Assembly (NCBI RefSeq): GCF_002959775.1
Contig: NZ_PPCX01000010.1
Location: 248,001-312,000, forward strand
DNA length: 64,000 bases
Reading direction: 5' to 3'
Source of the DNA: Veillonella rogosae JCM 15642
GTDB taxonomy: Bacteria > Bacillota > Negativicutes > Veillonellales > Veillonellaceae
In this document: piece by piece, positions 60,907 through 64,000 of the stretch
Layout of the letters: each line of letters starts with the position of its first letter
Position numbering within the stretch: the stretch's first letter is position 1
The notes under the pieces: generated by a model
Databases searched by the model: none
The model's input: the letters and a program-made list of their open reading frames with translations, nothing else
Told to the model about the DNA's origin: nothing
Made by a program: the position numbers and the translations under genes

Positions 60907-60947
60907 ACTCCCTCAAGTATTTCGCCGTTCTTGAGGGAGTTTTTTTG
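60907..60947. terminator. Terminator copy 1 of a duplicated pair
   Basis: ACTCCCTCAAG and CTTGAGGGAGT pair, followed by TTTTTTTG. The 52 bases after it (60941-60992) resemble those after the next hairpin. Confidence 0.85.
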
Positions 60948-61024
60948 TGCTAACAGTGAATTCTTATAATCCTTCAGCTACTTATAGTATACATTATTTT
61001 AGAATTTTGTCCATTATAATTAAA

Positions 61025-61066
61025 GAAACCACCTAGGTATGTCGCAGTCCCTAGGTGGTTTCTTTT
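61025..61066. terminator. Terminator copy 2, downstream of the ABC transporter
   Basis: GAAACCACCTAGG and CCTAGGTGGTTTC pair with a 12-nt loop and TTTTG follows on plus. On the minus strand it ends the ABC operon. Confidence 0.8.
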
Positions 61067-61122
61067 GTGCACTCAGTGGAGCACTTACAATCTTTAGCTT
61101 ATTATAGTATACCGTAAAACAA

Positions 61123-61896
61123 CTAAATATAGAACTCGATTTTGTCTTCTTTTGCTAATTGGAATTGTTCGAAGATGTGGTTCCGTATATTAACAAAGTT
61201 CGGCGATGTACGGTCTGTTCTGTCGATGATGTTTACAGGGATGATAGTTTGTACACGACCTGGATTTGCCGCTAGTACTACAACGCGATCCGCAAGAACT
61301 ACGGCTTCTTCAATGTCGTGGGTAACAAATACAACCGTCTTACCTTCTTCGCGGCAGATGCGAGAGATTTCGTCTTGTAAGTTGATACGTGTTAATGCAT
61401 CAAGAGCGCCTAACGGCTCGTCCATGAAGATAATATCTGGATCTACCGCTAGTGCACGGGCAATGGATACACGTTGTTGCATGCCCCCAGATAGTTCTGC
61501 TGGATAGCGATTGCGGGCGTGGTCAAGGCCTACCATTTTAACGTATTTATCGATGATAGCAGGACGCTCTTCTTTAGGCACCTTTTTACTTTCAAGACCT
61601 AGCTCAATATTGCTTTCCACCGTACGCCATGGCAACAAGCCATAATTTTGGAATACCGTTACATATCTGAGTTGAGGCGCTTTCACCTCTTCACCGTCGA
61701 TAGTAATGGAACCAGATGTAACGAGCTCAAAGCCTGCTATAGCATTTAATAGCGTACTTTTACCGGAACCAGAAGGGCCTAGGAGGCAAATAAACTCACC
61801 CTTTTCAATATCTAGATTAATATCTTCAAGAATGGTGAGTGGTTCCCCATCTTTCATAAATTCCTTGTGTGCATTACGCACCGAAATGTAACCCAT
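61123..61896 (-). CDS. ABC transporter ATPase (nitrate/sulfonate/taurine type)
   Basis: This is a 257-residue protein. Walker A is GPSGSGKST, the signature is LSGGMQQR, Walker B DPDIIFMDEPLGALD, and the switch His is in VFVTHDIEEAVVLADRV. The short length, Q-loop VFQNYGLLPWRTVESNI and DPDIIF match the SsuB/TauB/NrtD family, which powers anion or sulfur-compound uptake. It overlaps no gene but is 11 bases from the permease. Confidence 0.9.
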   Translation of the reverse strand: MGYISVRNAHKEFMKDGEPLTILEDINLDIEKGEFICLLGPSGSGKSTLLNAIAGFELVTSGSITIDGEEVKAPQLRYVTVFQNYGLLPWRTVESNIELGLESKKVPKEERPAIIDKYVKMVGLDHARNRYPAELSGGMQQRVSIARALAVDPDIIFMDEPLGALDALTRINLQDEISRICREEGKTVVFVTHDIEEAVVLADRVVVLAANPGRVQTIIPVNIIDRTDRTSPNFVNIRNHIFEQFQLAKEDKIEFYI

Positions 61897-61907
61897 GAGG
61901 CCACCTC

Positions 61908-62660
61908 CTATTTCTCAATACCCCAACGTTTGTAAATCCATTTTTCGATGAAGGACACGCCCCAATCGAGTAAAAGCCCAACGAAACCGATGGTCAAAAT
62001 GGCTACCATCAAGAGATCGTTACGCAAGTTATTTCTCATATCGATAATGAGGAAGCCAAGGCCTGTTTGGGAGCCTACCATTTCACCTGTTACAAGGAAG
62101 ATCCACGCCGTACCGAGAGCGATGTGAAGACCCGATGCAATGCCTGGGAATACGGCAGGTAATACGATTTTAAATAACAGTTCTGGCTGTTTAATACCAA
62201 AGTTGCGCGCTACCTTGATGTACACAGGGTCAATATTTTGAATAGCAGACACGGTGGACAATAGCACCGGGAAGAATGCTGCGATAAAGATGATAACGAT
62301 AGCTGGTGCTTGGCCGATACCGAAGAAGAGAACGATAAAGGGCAACCACGCCACAGGAGAAATTGGTCGAATGACTTGAACGATTGGATTGATGTAGTTC
62401 CAAATCCCCTTATACCACCCCAAGATAAGGCCGAAGAATACACCAGCCACAACAGAAATGATGTAACCAATGAAGAACCGTACTAAACTATCTGCAATAT
62501 CCTTAAAGAGGACACCGTCTCCAATGAGTTCACCAAAGCCGACCAACACCTTATACGGCGTTGGCAATAGCGCTTCGTTAAAACCGCCGAGGCGAACGAT
62601 TAACTCCCAAATTAGCCAAGCTGCGATAAATGAGCCCGGCACATATGTATATTTCTTCAT
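61908..62660 (-). CDS. ABC transporter permease (SsuC/TauC/NrtB type)
   Basis: This is a 250-residue protein with six hydrophobic helices (FIGYIISVVAGVFFGLILGW; PAIVIIFIAAFFPVLLSTVS). The EAA loop reads VARNFGIKQPELLFKIVLPA followed by VFPGIASGLHIALGTAW, diagnostic of the BPD_transp_1 anion subfamily. It forms the channel with the ATPase encoded downstream. Confidence 0.9.
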   Translation of the reverse strand: MKKYTYVPGSFIAAWLIWELIVRLGGFNEALLPTPYKVLVGFGELIGDGVLFKDIADSLVRFFIGYIISVVAGVFFGLILGWYKGIWNYINPIVQVIRPISPVAWLPFIVLFFGIGQAPAIVIIFIAAFFPVLLSTVSAIQNIDPVYIKVARNFGIKQPELLFKIVLPAVFPGIASGLHIALGTAWIFLVTGEMVGSQTGLGFLIIDMRNNLRNDLLMVAILTIGFVGLLLDWGVSFIEKWIYKRWGIEK

Positions 62661-62670
62661 GGTCCCCCTC

Positions 62671-63624
62671 CTATGGTAACAATGATGTATCTACAAACTC
62701 TGAATAGGTCGGCACTTTTTTGATTAAATCAATATGTGTCATATGATGCACAAGCGCATTATAACGGTCCTCTGTAAGGGCTAAATCTTTAAACCCAATC
62801 ACTTGTAAGGAACGTTCAATAATAGGATCCTTAAACTTTAAATATTTTAAGGCAATTTCTTTTTGGGACTCTGGATGCTCATCTAGGTATTTACCTGCAT
62901 CGAGATAGGCCTTGGTGAAAGCTTTTGCCAAGTCATGATGTTCATCGACGAATTGACCATTAAACACGAGGGCACAGCAAATATTATCATGCCAGAGATG
63001 GTCAGGATCTTCGAAGACCTTCCCAGTTCCCATTTCAAGGGCTAGAGAGCCAAATGGTTCGGCTACACTATACCCAGCAATTTGTCCTACCGATAGAGCA
63101 GAAGGCATTTCTGGAGGGCTCATTTCAACGATTTGCACATCTTTTTCAGAAAGACCCGCTTCTTCAAGCATGCAATCCACGAGAATTTTTTGAGTTGATT
63201 GTTTATGAGGGATCGCAAAGGATTTGCCTTTTAAGTCTTGAACGGAGTTAATATCCTTATTGACGATAATAATATTACCCTCTGTATGACCAAGTGCAGC
63301 AGCACGGACATCAATGCCTTGTTCACGAGCCTTTACACCAAGTTCAACAAGAACAGCTGCGGCATCTACCTTACCAGTATTTAACGCATCCATAAGCTCT
63401 GGCCAAGACCCATACTTAACAAGCTCTACATGAACAGGACCATCTGCCGTTTCCAGCTCTTTTGTAGCAAATACTGGCAATGCATGAGTAATTGGTAAAT
63501 AGGCTACGCGTACAGTCTTTAATTCTTGTGCCGTCTTTGGTTTATGGTGTTCATAATAACCATAGGCTATGCAGCCAATAACCAAGAGAACCACTCCGAT
63601 GATTAGATACCAAGTCTTCTTCAT
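62671..63624 (-). CDS. ABC transporter substrate-binding lipoprotein (NMT1/SsuA-like)
   Basis: The start at 63624 (MKKTWYLIIG) follows GAGGGG; the frame to 63684 lacks a site. The 317-residue protein has a signal peptide with a possible lipobox LVIGC (Cys at about 18). Then come VRVAYLPITHALPVFATKEL and GKVDAAAVLVELGVKAREQG, typical of NMT1/THI5- and SsuA-like proteins. It captures the substrate outside the membrane. Substrate cannot be read from sequence. It starts the three-gene operon. Confidence 0.85.
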   Translation of the reverse strand: MKKTWYLIIGVVLLVIGCIAYGYYEHHKPKTAQELKTVRVAYLPITHALPVFATKELETADGPVHVELVKYGSWPELMDALNTGKVDAAAVLVELGVKAREQGIDVRAAALGHTEGNIIIVNKDINSVQDLKGKSFAIPHKQSTQKILVDCMLEEAGLSEKDVQIVEMSPPEMPSALSVGQIAGYSVAEPFGSLALEMGTGKVFEDPDHLWHDNICCALVFNGQFVDEHHDLAKAFTKAYLDAGKYLDEHPESQKEIALKYLKFKDPIIERSLQVIGFKDLALTEDRYNALVHHMTHIDLIKKVPTYSEFVDTSLLP

Positions 63625-63837
63625 AACTTCCCCTCTTTCTACCTCATAACAAGGGGCGTTTTTGACACATGTCTTTTTTCGCACTTTTCTAAAACCTAGA
63701 TGAAGTCTGGTTCTAGAACACCTTGTCTTCTAAACTTATTTATACCCTACTATATCAATGTGTATTAATTCTGTCAACAAAACATAGTAATATTGTAGGT
63801 ATTATTATTTGGGTGCGAAAAACATCTATATATTAAA

Positions 63838-63872
63838 AATAGGTAGCACCCAAAGGATGCTACCTATTTGCA
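63838..63872 (-). terminator. Terminator of the gene at the right edge
   Basis: AAATAGGTAGC and GCTACCTATTT pair exactly, with a 13-nt loop; T-rich DNA follows on the minus strand. It separates the right-edge gene from the ABC operon. Confidence 0.85.
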
Positions 63873-63893
63873 GTCGTTATTTACTTGTTAGAC

Positions 63894-64000
63894 TTACTTG
63901 AATATAGTCTTTTTATTCAATACATATACCTCTGATGTACCGGCTTCGCTAAATTCTGATACATTCGGGTAAATAGAGGATTGACGGAAATGCTTAATTT
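63894..64000 (-). CDS. Partial CDS, C-terminal end only
   Basis: A minus-strand frame is open from the window edge to TAA at 63894-63896, giving about 35 residues (IKHFRQSSIYPNVSEFSEAG then TSEVYVLNKKTIFK). The terminator 22 bases downstream supports a real gene end. Too little is present to name it. Confidence 0.55.
   Translation of the reverse strand, partial: IKHFRQSSIYPNVSEFSEAGTSEVYVLNKKTIFK

Overview
The window looks like a chromosome segment of a low-GC Negativicutes bacterium, most like Veillonella. That is inference from Gram-positive-type promoters, the gene order yybS-gdpP-rplI-dnaB, an RNase J with a long Arg/Asn/Thr-rich N-terminus, and a Zn/Cd P-type ATPase with a SmtB-style operator. 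No database search was possible.

Region 1 (1-6900) is a decayed array of polymorphic-toxin tips and immunity genes, nearly all on the minus strand. It holds colicin E3-type RNase fragments with the catalytic Asp-His-Glu pattern intact, a cloacin/colicin E3-type immunity gene, Imm45-like, SUKH-like, DUF4265-like and TPR immunity candidates, and a broken RHS tip ended by a transposase relic. Cassettes are bounded by 71-bp and 67-bp repeats. An exact inverted copy of the Neisseria mucosa-type DNA uptake sequence (AGGTCGTCTGAA) lies between cassettes, which suggests the array came from an oral Neisseria.

Region 2 (about 6984-43175) is a complete-looking 36-kb prophage next to tRNA-Ser(UGA), with a contractile PBSX/Xkd-type tail. 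From right to left: integrase and repressor (plus strand), a divergent promoter switch, early genes, a 2.2-kb gene-free region with paired operators and large inverted repeats, small early genes, a sigma factor and an ArpU/RinA-like late activator, terminases, portal, capsid, connectors, sheath, tube, a frameshifted tail chaperone, tape measure, baseplate, fibres (two collagen-like proteins and a BspA-type LRR protein), holin, endolysin and three accessory genes.

Region 3 (43166-64000) is core chromosome on the minus strand: CorA, a metal ATPase, an SOS-controlled Y-family polymerase with a YolD-like partner, the dnaB-rplI-gdpP-yybS cluster, a PIN/ImmA pair, RNase J behind a structured leader RNA with a terminator, a zinc-ribbon/DUF805 membrane protein, a uracil-DNA-glycosylase-fold protein, and a nitrate/sulfonate/taurine-type ABC transporter. 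The genes at both window edges are cut.

The signals with least explanation are the three operator pairs, each exactly 32 bp apart, and the folded gene-free region beside them; the RNase J leader with mutually exclusive pairings; the Neisseria-like cassette array; and the plus-strand micro-ORF cluster between the terminase and late-activator genes.
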